Shown in pieces: positions 1-6,670 of a stretch of 7,177 bases of DNA. The notes below the pieces were generated by a model. The model saw only the letters and a list, made by a program, of their open reading frames with translations, was not told the DNA's origin and did no database searches. How positions within the stretch are numbered: position 1 is the first letter of the stretch; each line of letters starts with the position of its first letter. Position numbers and translations under genes: made by a program. Origin of the DNA: JAWLBW01 sp041687475 (lineage in GTDB: Bacteria > J088 > JAWLBW01); the NCBI GenBank assembly GCA_041687475.1, contig JAWLBW010000247.1:1-7177 (forward strand), read 5' to 3'.

Positions 1-1093
1 CCTTCGCGTCAAGGCGGGGTTCGATCCGACGGCGCCCGACCTGCACCTGGGTCACACCGTACTGCTGCAGAAGTTGCGGCAGTTTCAGCTGCTCGGCCAC
101 CAGGTTATCTTTCTCATCGGCGATTTCACGGCCCTTATCGGCGATCCGACGGGCAAGAACGAAACGCGCCCACCCCTGTCGCCCGAAGCCATTCTGAAAA
201 ACGCCGAAACCTACAAGGAGCAGGTGTTCAAGATTCTCGACCCCGAGAAGACCGAGGTGCGCTTCAACAGCGAGTGGATGGGGAAGATGACGGCCGCCGA
301 CATGATTCGGCTGGCCGCCCGCTACACCGTCGCCCGCATTCTCGAGCGAGACGACTTTGCCAAGCGGTATAAGGAACAGCGTCCCATTGCCGTGCACGAA
401 TTCCTGTATCCCCTCGTGCAGGGTTGGGATTCGGTTGCCCTGAAGGCCGACGTCGAGGTGGGGGGCACCGACCAGAAGTTCAACCTGCTGGTGGGCCGCG
501 AGCTGCAGAAGGAAGAAAAGCAGCGCGCCCAGTGCGTCATTACCGTTCCGCTGCTCGAGGGGCTCGACGGCGTGAACAAGATGAGCAAGAGTCTGGGTAA
601 TTACATCGGTATTACCGAGCCCGCCAACGACATCTTCGGCAAGGTCATGAGCATTTCCGACGAGCTCATGATCCGGTACTACGAGCTGGTGAGCGATGTC
701 GATACCGAGCGTTTCGAAGCCATCAAGCGCGGCGAGGTGCACCCCAAGGAAGCCAAGGAAGCCCTGGCCGTCGAGCTCGTGACCCGCTTTCATGGCGAAG
801 AGGCCGGAAAGGATGCGCTCGAGAACTTCCGCAGTGTCTTCAGCCGGGGCGAAACCCCCGAAGAAGTACCCGAGGTTACCGTGGCGCGCTCGGTCGAGCC
901 GGTGTGGCTGCCCAAGCTGCTGCAGGAACAGGGGCTTGTCAAAAGCACCAGCGAAGGCCGGCGCCTGATTCAACAGGGCGGCTTGTCCATCGATGGTGAG
1001 AAAGTGGCCGAAGAGACGCACGACTTCATCGGTGTTTCCGAAGCGCTGTTGAAGGCCGGCAAGCGCAAGTTCCTGCGCGTACGGTTCAGCTGA
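1..1093 (+). CDS. tyrS: Tyrosyl-tRNA synthetase, N-terminus missing at window edge
   Basis: Cytosolic class I aminoacyl-tRNA synthetase that charges tRNA-Tyr with tyrosine using ATP. The reading frame is open from base 2, giving 363 visible codons. The family is about 400 residues, so roughly 35-40 N-terminal residues lie outside the window. The first visible residues include AGFDPTAPDLHLGHT, the HIGH-type ATP-binding signature (HLGH at visible residues 15-18). GDFTALIGDPTGK follows near residues 40-53, then the tyrosine pocket region, and the KMSKS loop exactly at visible residues 193-197. The last 60 or so residues (LPKLLQEQGL...RRLIQQGG) form an S4 RNA-binding domain that contacts the tRNA. 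The GDPTGKNETRPPL block points to the TyrZ-like subtype rather than the E. coli TyrS subtype; that is recall of the family. An internal TTG at 74 is not the start, because the HIGH motif lies before it. The stop TGA (1091-1093) overlaps the next gene's ATG by one base. Confidence 0.97.
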   Translation, partial: LRVKAGFDPTAPDLHLGHTVLLQKLRQFQLLGHQVIFLIGDFTALIGDPTGKNETRPPLSPEAILKNAETYKEQVFKILDPEKTEVRFNSEWMGKMTAADMIRLAARYTVARILERDDFAKRYKEQRPIAVHEFLYPLVQGWDSVALKADVEVGGTDQKFNLLVGRELQKEEKQRAQCVITVPLLEGLDGVNKMSKSLGNYIGITEPANDIFGKVMSISDELMIRYYELVSDVDTERFEAIKRGEVHPKEAKEALAVELVTRFHGEEAGKDALENFRSVFSRGETPEEVPEVTVARSVEPVWLPKLLQEQGLVKSTSEGRRLIQQGGLSIDGEKVAEETHDFIGVSEALLKAGKRKFLRVRFS

Positions 1094-2676
1094 TGCGTTT
1101 TGTTGAAGCCTGGCTTGCCGCGCTTGAAGCTGCCGGCGACCGCACCGTGCTTTCGGGCAGTCGACGCACGTACACCGGAGTCGAGGCCGCCGATACCACG
1201 CGCCGCTGGGGTGCGGCCTTCGTGGCGCACAGACTGCGCGCGGGCGACGTGGTGGCCTTTCACGGCGAACCCGACGAAGAGTGGCCGCTGCTGCAGCTTG
1301 CCGTCATGCGGGCCGGGGGCGTGGTTGCCCTCATTCCCCGTACCGACGATGCGCAGACGCTGTGCCGGCTGATCGGTTTCACCGGCGCCCGCTACGTGCT
1401 CAGCGCCGAAGAGCACGATGCCGAAATGGCCGCCGCCTGCATTGAAGCGCGTCCGCATATCGTGCAGGTACTCATTCCGCGCGGAAAGATTCGCAATCCG
1501 AAGATTGCCCGGCTCGATCTCATGTTGCAGAGCGGCGATCTGCTGCTGCAGGATGCCCCCCACGAATTCGCCCGACGCGAGGTCGAGCGCACGGCCGACG
1601 ACCTGGCTGCCGCCGTTTTCTCGGCCGGCACCATGTCGCTGGCACGTTCGTTCCGGGTAAGCCACAGCCGCCTTTTCGACCAGGTCGAGGCCGTGTCGAA
1701 AGCACTCGGGAAGGGGCCCGCGCTCTACGCACGCGGCCGTATGGACCTCATCGACCACATGGTACTCATGTGGGCCGCTCTGCTGGCCGGCCGTGAGCTT
1801 GTCGTCGCGGCCGAACCGCCCACCGACCGCCCGTGGGAGTGGGTTGTCACGGCCGACGAGCTGGCCGACAGGCTTTTCAGCCGTGCCTGGCCGGTTACCG
1901 GACCCGGCCCCCTGCCGCGCGGCCCCCGCCGCTGGCTCTTCGGGCGCGACCTCACCCACCGCCTGCGGCAGGCGTATCCCCATCTCAAGGGCGTGCATAC
2001 CGGTTTTTCGGTGCCCGTTTCCCAGCTGAACGAGCAGCTCAGGCGGGCAAAGGTGCGGCTGACCTGGGGGTACGGTCTGGCCGAAGCCTACGGTTTCTGC
2101 ACCTGGGAAGAGGCCGGGCGTGGTTACGGTACCGTGTTGCCGAGCGCCCACCTGGCCATGCATTCGAGCGCCCTTGTCTTCGACTGGACGAATCCGGCAA
2201 CCGGCTGGTGGCAGGCCACCGGCGATTGGGCCCGCACCGTGGGCCCGTGGATTCATGAGCTCGAGCCCCACGGCGCCGAACGGGGCGAAGTGCCCGCCCT
2301 CATGGCGGCCCGTCGCGTCGAGCGTGAGATTGCCGACCACCCCTTCATTGCCGCCGCTTTCGTGAGCGGCCCCGAGCCACTCAGCAACCTGGCGCTTCTT
2401 ACCCTGCGCCGCGAGGTCGTGCTGGCCTGGGCGCGCGAAAACGGCCTGGTCGACCTTGCCTGGGAAGAGCTGCTGGCCCGCGACGAGCTGCGCGAACCCA
2501 TTCTTGCACGGGCGCGCGCCATCGGGCACCGCGCGGGCATGATGTTGCAGCCCCACATTCTGGCCGGTGGCTTTACCGAAGCCTCGGGCGAGCGCACGGC
2601 ACGGGGCGAGTTTCGCCGGGCGCTTGTCATGCGTCGGGCCACGCAATACCTGGACAAGCCGCGTCCGCAGGAATAG
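1093..2676 (+). CDS. Degenerate AMP-binding (ANL / long-chain acyl-CoA synthetase-like) protein
   Basis: 527 residues, somewhat short for a bacterial long-chain acyl-CoA synthetase (about 600). Collinear traces of the fold are visible. Residues 50-105 (GDVVAF..DEEWPLLQLAVMRAGGVVALIP) match the family's N-terminal block. WGYGLAEAY at 325-333 occupies the A5 YGxTE position. TGDW at 376-379 matches the A7 TGD. A C-terminal GEFRRALVMRR near 505-515 resembles the end of acyl-CoA synthetases. The nucleotide-binding P-loop (A3, normally YTSGTTGxPKG) is FSAGTMSLARSF at 176-187, without the TG-x-PK core. The A8 hinge (GRxxDxIK) and the A10 catalytic lysine are not recognisable. I infer an inactive or repurposed member; a lipid- or acyl-binding role would be speculation. 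The start is the ATG inside TGATG, with no clear Shine-Dalgarno, so translation is probably coupled to tyrS. The frame is intact and GC-rich like its neighbours, so this is not an obvious pseudogene. Confidence 0.8.
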   Translation: MRFVEAWLAALEAAGDRTVLSGSRRTYTGVEAADTTRRWGAAFVAHRLRAGDVVAFHGEPDEEWPLLQLAVMRAGGVVALIPRTDDAQTLCRLIGFTGARYVLSAEEHDAEMAAACIEARPHIVQVLIPRGKIRNPKIARLDLMLQSGDLLLQDAPHEFARREVERTADDLAAAVFSAGTMSLARSFRVSHSRLFDQVEAVSKALGKGPALYARGRMDLIDHMVLMWAALLAGRELVVAAEPPTDRPWEWVVTADELADRLFSRAWPVTGPGPLPRGPRRWLFGRDLTHRLRQAYPHLKGVHTGFSVPVSQLNEQLRRAKVRLTWGYGLAEAYGFCTWEEAGRGYGTVLPSAHLAMHSSALVFDWTNPATGWWQATGDWARTVGPWIHELEPHGAERGEVPALMAARRVEREIADHPFIAAAFVSGPEPLSNLALLTLRREVVLAWARENGLVDLAWEELLARDELREPILARARAIGHRAGMMLQPHILAGGFTEASGERTARGEFRRALVMRRATQYLDKPRPQE

Positions 2677-2680
2677 AATC

Positions 2681-2685
2681 GGGAG
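2681..2685 (+). promoter_or_regulatory. Shine-Dalgarno of the cobalamin adenosyltransferase gene
   Basis: GGGAG followed by a 6-nt A-rich spacer and ATG at 2692. It sits in the 15-nt gap after the TAG of the previous gene and fixes the start of the adenosyltransferase. It is the clearest ribosome site before an annotated start in the plus-strand block, so this gene can be translated independently of the upstream reading frame. Confidence 0.75.
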
Positions 2686-2691
2686 AAAACC

Positions 2692-3336
2692 ATGGCCATT
2701 CGCATCAACCGTGTCTACACCCGCTCCGGCGACGCCGGTGAAACCTCGCTGGTAGGCGGCAAGCGTATTCCCAAAGACAGCCTGCGCATCGAGGCGTACG
2801 GCACGATTGACGAGCTGAATGCGGCCGTGGGGCTTGCCCGTGCCTTCAACCTGCAGCAGGCCAGTCGCGAGGTCGTAGAACGCATGGAAGCCGAACTGCA
2901 GGTCGTGCAGCAATCGCTCTTCGATCTGGGCAGCGAGCTGGCCTGCGATCCCGAAGAACTCATCGAAGGCATGCCCCGCGTCGAGGCCGAAAACATCGAA
3001 CACCTCGAAGCCTGCATGGACGAGTTCACACCCGAGCTGCCGCAGCTCAAATCGTTCATCCTTCCTGGCGGCGGCCCCGTGCACGCCCAACTGCACGTCT
3101 GTCGCACCGTGTGTCGTCGTACGGAAAGGCTCGTGCTGCATCTGAGCCGCGAAGAAAAAGTGCGCCCCGAGGCTTTGCAGTATCTCAATCGGCTGTCCGA
3201 TTTCTTTTTCGTGGTCGGCCGCTGGGTAGGCATGCAGTACGGCGAGCCTGAGTTTCTCTGGCAGAGCGGCCTCAAGAAAGGGCCCAGCAAGGCGGCGCGC
3301 AAGGCTGCTGCCGAGGCTGCTTCCAAGGGGAAGTGA
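2692..3336 (+). CDS. PduO-type cob(I)alamin / cob(I)yrinic acid a,c-diamide adenosyltransferase
   Basis: Transfers the 5'-deoxyadenosyl group of ATP to Co(I) corrinoid, making adenosylcobalamin (vitamin B12 coenzyme) in the cytosol; family members are trimers (PduO, human MMAB). The 214-residue protein shows the ATP-binding N-terminus YTRSGDAGETSLVGGKR (residues 9-25), then RIEAYGTIDELNAAVG (32-47). SFILPGGG lies at 121-128 and the signature CRTVCRRTER at 137-146. That signature keeps the arginines and glutamate equivalent to human MMAB R186, R190, R191 and E193, which are sites of methylmalonic aciduria mutations. YLNRLSDFFFVVGRW follows at 164-178. All expected active-site blocks are present, so it is probably active. 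The last 20 or so residues are an Ala/Lys-rich tail not typical of the core family. No B12-dependent enzyme, B12 transport gene or cobalamin riboswitch is visible nearby, so it may serve salvage or a mutase encoded elsewhere. Confidence 0.95.
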   Translation: MAIRINRVYTRSGDAGETSLVGGKRIPKDSLRIEAYGTIDELNAAVGLARAFNLQQASREVVERMEAELQVVQQSLFDLGSELACDPEELIEGMPRVEAENIEHLEACMDEFTPELPQLKSFILPGGGPVHAQLHVCRTVCRRTERLVLHLSREEKVRPEALQYLNRLSDFFFVVGRWVGMQYGEPEFLWQSGLKKGPSKAARKAAAEAASKGK

Positions 3337-3365
3337 TGCCTGCCTGTTCCCACGGGTACCGATGA
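3336..3365 (+). other. Nine-codon bridging ORF (possible translational coupler)
   Basis: A tiny frame (MPACSHGYR, then TGA) begins at the ATG inside the TGATG that ends the adenosyltransferase. Its TGA (3363-3365) overlaps the ATG of the next gene (3362-3364) as ATGA. It is preceded by AAGGGG at 3325-3330, 5 nt from its ATG, which is a better ribosome site than the weak GGG before the 3362 start. It could carry ribosomes from one gene to the next, or be chance. A coding role for the peptide itself is not supported. Confidence 0.25.
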
Positions 3366-4090
3366 CCGAACGCCCCATCACCTGCTGGGTTATCGGCGGA
3401 GGCTGCTACGGTTCGGGCTACGTGCGGCAATTCCGAAAGGCCCGTGCAAGGGGAAAAATGCCCCTCTCGCGTTGGGTCGTGCTCGATCGCGACCCCGATT
3501 GCCGTGCGGCGGGCGAGCGCCGCCCCGAAGATTCCCTCGAGATACGTGCAGGCGAATGGCGTTTACTGCTGGCTGAGATCGTGCGTGGCGAACTGCAGCC
3601 CGGCGACCTCGTCATTCCTTCGCCCTTCCAGGGCATGTTGTTTGCCGACTGGCTTGCCGACGAAGCGGCCGCGGCCGGCCACCGTGTAGAGCCCGAGCCG
3701 ATTGGGCCCGTTGAGAGCGGTCTGCGCTTCGAGCAGGCGGGAGACGGGGCGCATGTGCGCTATGTCAGCTTCGCGGGGTGGACATGTCCCGTTCACTGCA
3801 TCGAACCCGCCCGATGCCCGGCTACCCGAGGGCCCAAGGATTGGGACCTTCGCGAAACGATGGCCGCCTGGTCCGGCGCGCATGATTACAAGCTGCTTTC
3901 CTTTACCTGCCTGCACTGGCTGTACGGCGTGGGGGCGATACCCGCGACAGAGTTGCTTGCAGCCCGTGAACACGTACGCAGCGGCAAACCCGGCCGCTAT
4001 CTCGTGGCCAGCACGTCGACCTGCCACGGCGCACTCAGCACGTGGCGGCTCACGCCTGGTGATGAGATATCCTCAATCCTTTATCCGTAA
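3362..4090 (+). CDS. Protein of unknown function: Rossmann-like N-terminus with Cys/His-rich centre
   Basis: I do not recognise a named family. The 242 residues open with a beta strand and glycine loop, CWVIGGGCYGSGY (8-20; GxGxxG at 12-17). A second strand ends in acidic residues (WVVLDRD, 38-44), together suggesting an NAD(P)- or FAD-type dinucleotide fold. GDLVIPSPFQGML (81-93) looks like a loop before an amphipathic helix. The centre has a C-x3-C-x5-C motif (C142, C146, C152) with H145 inside WTCPVHCIEPARCP. It is followed by C183/H185 (CLH) and C221/H222 (STCHGA). This set could bind a metal or Fe-S cluster, or act as redox thiols; that is inference. There is no signal peptide or membrane segment. 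The last eight codons are AT-rich and run into the 7-bp repeat. Being last in the block after a corrinoid enzyme hints at, but does not prove, a tetrapyrrole or redox link. Confidence 0.75.
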   Translation: MTERPITCWVIGGGCYGSGYVRQFRKARARGKMPLSRWVVLDRDPDCRAAGERRPEDSLEIRAGEWRLLLAEIVRGELQPGDLVIPSPFQGMLFADWLADEAAAAGHRVEPEPIGPVESGLRFEQAGDGAHVRYVSFAGWTCPVHCIEPARCPATRGPKDWDLRETMAAWSGAHDYKLLSFTCLHWLYGVGAIPATELLAAREHVRSGKPGRYLVASTSTCHGALSTWRLTPGDEISSILYP

Positions 4091-4099
4091 TCCTCAATC
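4065..4099 (-). repeat. Tandem 7-bp repeat, five units (GATTGAG-like)
   Basis: Read on the minus strand from 4099 down to 4065, the units are GATTGAG, GATTACG, GATAAAG, GATTGAG and GATATCT, with no gap between them. Two units are identical, producing the 10-bp direct repeat ATCCTCAATC on the plus strand at 4069-4078 and 4090-4099. The first part overlaps the 3' end of the unknown-function gene and the rest lies in the spacer. The composition is visibly lower in GC than the flanking genes (about 44% in 4091-4160 by hand count). Confidence 0.6.
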
Positions 4100-4146
4100 A
4101 GAAGAGAGTTGAGTATTCCCCGGTTTCTTATGGGTGATTGCGGATT
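4089..4146. repeat. Imperfect inverted repeat formed by the heptad clusters
   Basis: AATCCTCAATCA (4089-4100) and TGATTGCGGATT (4135-4146) are reverse complements at 11 of 12 positions, with a 34-nt loop. It lies in the convergent intergenic region immediately after the TAA of the plus-strand block, so it would be transcribed at the mRNA 3' end. The loop is long for an intrinsic terminator and no U-tract follows. Confidence 0.45.
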
Positions 4147-4149
4147 GAG
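4136..4149 (+). repeat. Two further 7-bp units in the opposite orientation
   Basis: GATTGCG (4136-4142) and GATTGAG (4143-4149) read on the plus strand, about 36 bp beyond the minus-oriented units. The second is identical to two units of the other cluster. AATCAGG and GAATCGC may be decayed further units. The opposite orientation lets the two clusters pair in RNA. Confidence 0.5.
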
Positions 4150-4160
4150 AATCAGGGAAT

Positions 4161-4188
4161 CGCTACTGAGCGCCTACGCTCAGTAGCG
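4161..4188. terminator. Perfect 12-bp hairpin between convergent genes, probable transcript end
   Basis: CGCTACTGAGCG (4161-4172), loop CCTA (4173-4176) and CGCTCAGTAGCG (4177-4188) form a perfect 12-bp stem with a 4-nt loop. It sits about 70 nt after the stop of the plus-strand block. On the minus strand the 5' arm contains the last two codons (the codon before the final Tyr, and Tyr itself) and the TGA stop of the glyoxalase-like gene (stop at 4182-4180). Neither side has a run of Us, so it is not a textbook intrinsic terminator. It could stop transcription from one or both sides, or protect mRNA 3' ends. Confidence 0.65.
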
Positions 4189-4938
4189 GTTGCGCAGGCC
4201 GCGCAGCACGTGAAAGACGGTGCGGTCGTCGGCGTCGGGTGCGATGTGGCCGCCGCGGGCAAGGTTGGCCCGCAGCTCGCGTGAGTCGAGCCGGAAGAAC
4301 GGGTTCCACCTTTTCTCGCCGCCGATGGTCGAGCAATGCGGCCGCCCTGCTTCCGCGTCTTCGCGAAACTTCTCGCGGGCCTCGGCAATGGCCCCGTTGT
4401 CGGGCTCCCATTCGGCGGCGAAGCCGAGGTTCTTTTCCGCATAGTTGTGCCCGGGGTAGACGATCAGGTCGTCGTCGAGGGCGCGCAGTCGCATCAGGCT
4501 GTCGAAGAGATCGTCGACATTGCCGCCGAACTTGGGGTTGCCGCACCCGGCCGTGAAAAGGGTGTCGCCGGTAAACAGATTTCCGCCCCCGCGCAGGCAG
4601 ACATGGCCCGGCCGGTGACCAGGCGTGCGCAGCACTTCGTACGTGGTGCCGGCTATGTCGACCGTGTTGCCGATGGGGGTAGAGAAGGGTACTTCTTCCT
4701 GGGGATGGGCATATATCGTGGCGTTGCATCGCTCACGCACGGTATCGTTGCCGCCCACGTGATCCCAGTGGCCGTGGGTGTTGATGACGCCCGTAACCTT
4801 CCACCCCAGTTCGTCGAGGGCCTTGAGGACGCTTGAAGCATCGAAGGGGTCGATGAGAAACCCTTCCCTGAGTTCGTCGTCGCCCACGGCGTAGAAGGTG
4901 TTGTCGATTCCGGCCTGGAACTGGTGTACGACGTGCAT
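4180..4938 (-). CDS. gloB: Hydroxyacylglutathione hydrolase-like (glyoxalase II) metallo-beta-lactamase-fold hydrolase
   Basis: Glyoxalase II hydrolyses S-D-lactoylglutathione to D-lactate and glutathione, the second step of methylglyoxal detoxification in the cytosol. The 252-residue length fits the family. All seven binuclear metal ligands are visible by alignment to human GLO2: H55, H57, D59 and H60 in THGHWDH (54-60), H108 in TPGHRPGH, D125 in FTGDTLF, and H164 in YPGHNY. AGCGNP near 130-135 and the C-terminal substrate-domain signature NPFFR (212-216), ending in LRGLRNR, support glyoxalase II over a generic MBL hydrolase. The exact thioester is uncertain, since some relatives use other thiols or persulfides. 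No GloA or glutathione gene is visible nearby. The start ATG at 4938 has only a poor ribosome site. It follows the UbiB-family gene by 39 nt on the same strand and is the last gene of its block, with its stop inside a hairpin stem. Confidence 0.88.
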   Translation of the reverse strand: MHVVHQFQAGIDNTFYAVGDDELREGFLIDPFDASSVLKALDELGWKVTGVINTHGHWDHVGGNDTVRERCNATIYAHPQEEVPFSTPIGNTVDIAGTTYEVLRTPGHRPGHVCLRGGGNLFTGDTLFTAGCGNPKFGGNVDDLFDSLMRLRALDDDLIVYPGHNYAEKNLGFAAEWEPDNGAIAEAREKFREDAEAGRPHCSTIGGEKRWNPFFRLDSRELRANLARGGHIAPDADDRTVFHVLRGLRNRY

Positions 4939-4977
4939 GGGTGAGGTCTCGCTGCTTCGGTTCCGGCGATGGGAACG

Positions 4978-6669
4978 TTATCGCTTTCGCCGGATGATAT
5001 CGGTAAGCTTGGGGCGCTTGAGTCTGATGGCCACCACGTGCCAGGCAAAGGCAAAGAAGCCCGATACGAGGCTGAGCGCGAAGGCAATGACGGCCACGAT
5101 GGTGCCCGGGGGGCCCACCGTTGCGCCCCCCAGTGCGGCGAAGCCCCCGAGCAGAAGGGCTGCCGTGACCATGCCCAGGAACAGGGTAATGGCCAGCGAA
5201 CGCAGCGCCGCCTGAATATTGCGAATGTCGCTGCCCGACACCACCACGTTCACGCGCCCCTTTTCGAGGTCCATCATGAGCTGCGACATCTGCAGCGGCA
5301 GGTCCTGCAGCAGCCCCACGACCTCGTAGGCCTTCTTCGCCAGTTCGGGCCGGATGTTCTCGAAGTTCATGCGTTGCGAGAAGTACTGCTTCGCATGGGG
5401 CTTGATGGCCTCGAGCAAATCGATTTCGGGGTACAGGGCGCGCACCACGCCTTCGACGTTCATCAGGGCTTTGGCCAGGCTCGCCAGTTCGGGCGGATGC
5501 TTGATGCCGTGCTTCGAGCCCCGATCCATGAAATCGGTCAGCAGGTCGCCCGCCGAAACATTACCCCACTCGCCGGTGAAGTACTTGTCGAGAATGCCCT
5601 GAATGTCCTGCTTGAGATCGGCGAGGTTGACGCGCTGATCGGCAATGCCCAGCTTGTAAACCACCCTGGCCGCGCTGGCCGCGTCCTTGACCGAGGCGGC
5701 CAGAATGAGCTGGAACATCGACTCGGTAATGAACTTGGGCAACGTGCCGGCCAACCCCACGTCCAGGAAGATGATTTCGCAGTCTTCGTTGACGAAGATA
5801 TTGCCGGGGTGGGGGTCGCCGTGAAAGAATCCGTCGATGAGAATCATCTGCACGCCGGCTTCGACGAAGCGGTCGCAAATGAGCTTGCGCTGTTCGGCCG
5901 GCCACGAATACGTCTCGGAAATCTTGACGGCGTCGATGAATCCCATGGTGAGAACCCGACGTCCCGAAAGTCCGTCGATGATCTCGGGAAAATGCACGTG
6001 GCTCTTATCCCTGAAATTCGACGCGAACTGCCTGGCGTTGCGGGCTTCGCGGGTGAAATCGACCTCCATCTGCATGGCCTTGTCGAAGTCGTGCACGATT
6101 TCGGTGGGTGTATAGCCGACGTCGAGGTCGATGAAGGTCTCAATCATGCGGGCGATGGTGTACATCAGGCTGACATCGGAACGAATGGTATCGTCGATGC
6201 CGGGGCGCTGCACCTTGACGGCCACCTTGCGACCGTCGCGGGTCCAGGCCTGATGTACCTGCCCGATCGAGGCCGAGGCCAGAGGTTCGGGGTCGAAGCG
6301 GTCGTACAGGTCTTCGACGCTGCGGCCGAACTCGTTTTCGACCTGCTGGCGTACCGCGTCCCATCCGACCGGCTGCACACGGTCCTGCAGTGTCTGCAGG
6401 GCCTTGATGTAGGCGGGCGGCAGCACATCGGGCCGCGTGCTCAGAATCTGGCCGAACTTGATGTAGGTGGGGCCCAGCTCCTGAATGGCCTGCAGCAGTC
6501 GCTGGGCCGAGGCTTCGGGGTCGCGCGAGGCTTCGACCTTCGCTTTGCCCGGAACGAATCGACCGAGGTTGATGCGTTCGAAGAACTCGCCGAAACCGTG
6601 GCGGGTAAAGATGGCTACGATTTCTCTGAGGCGACCGATGTCGCTGATGGTGTCGGCTATGATGGCCAT
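4978..6669 (-). CDS. AarF/ABC1/UbiB-family atypical protein kinase-like ATPase
   Basis: Membrane-associated atypical kinase/ATPase family (UbiB, COQ8) needed for ubiquinone biosynthesis in many organisms, in others linked to lipid or quinone handling. The 563 residues compare with 546 for E. coli UbiB. Visible motifs are the KxGQ signature (K71-Q74 in TYIKFGQILSTRPDVLP), the Ala/Ser-rich nucleotide loop ASASIGQVH (131-139), the invariant lysine K152 (VAVKVQRPG), and the helix-C-like EVDFTREARNA (202-212). The catalytic loop HGDPHPGN lies at 283-290 and the metal-binding DVG at 303-305. A hydrophobic hairpin follows, with helices at about 490-516 and 521-548, then a basic end (LKRPKLTDIIRRKR); this is the membrane anchor typical of UbiB. 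The start ATG at 6669 is 1 nt after the stop of the upstream oxidoreductase, implying coupled expression. I leave the symbol blank because ABC1 paralogues differ in role and no ubi genes are visible. Confidence 0.93.
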   Translation of the reverse strand: MAIIADTISDIGRLREIVAIFTRHGFGEFFERINLGRFVPGKAKVEASRDPEASAQRLLQAIQELGPTYIKFGQILSTRPDVLPPAYIKALQTLQDRVQPVGWDAVRQQVENEFGRSVEDLYDRFDPEPLASASIGQVHQAWTRDGRKVAVKVQRPGIDDTIRSDVSLMYTIARMIETFIDLDVGYTPTEIVHDFDKAMQMEVDFTREARNARQFASNFRDKSHVHFPEIIDGLSGRRVLTMGFIDAVKISETYSWPAEQRKLICDRFVEAGVQMILIDGFFHGDPHPGNIFVNEDCEIIFLDVGLAGTLPKFITESMFQLILAASVKDAASAARVVYKLGIADQRVNLADLKQDIQGILDKYFTGEWGNVSAGDLLTDFMDRGSKHGIKHPPELASLAKALMNVEGVVRALYPEIDLLEAIKPHAKQYFSQRMNFENIRPELAKKAYEVVGLLQDLPLQMSQLMMDLEKGRVNVVVSGSDIRNIQAALRSLAITLFLGMVTAALLLGGFAALGGATVGPPGTIVAVIAFALSLVSGFFAFAWHVVAIRLKRPKLTDIIRRKR

Positions 6670-6670
6670 G

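Noticed and set aside
74..1093. TTG at 74 as the start of tyrS
   Set aside because: The frame is open upstream to the window edge and encodes the HLGH ATP-binding motif, so the gene starts outside the window.
2677..2691. Cobalamin riboswitch before the adenosyltransferase
   Set aside because: The gap is only 15 nt, far too short for a riboswitch, and holds only a Shine-Dalgarno.
970..3381. 803-residue antisense ORF on the minus strand across three plus-strand genes
   Set aside because: The opposite strand carries recognisable family motifs in all three genes, while this frame is rich in His, Gly, Ala and Arg with no recognisable domain. Long antisense frames are expected opposite GC-rich genes with strong third-position bias.
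4960..4976. GTTCC / GGAAC inverted repeat between the UbiB-family and glyoxalase-like genes
   Set aside because: Only a 5-bp stem with a 7-nt loop, with no U-tract; it is within chance for GC-rich DNA and too weak to call as a terminator or attenuator.
5753..5767. DVG instead of DFG in the ABC1 protein
   Set aside because: The middle residue varies in this family (E. coli UbiB has DCG as I recall), so the substitution does not suggest loss of function.
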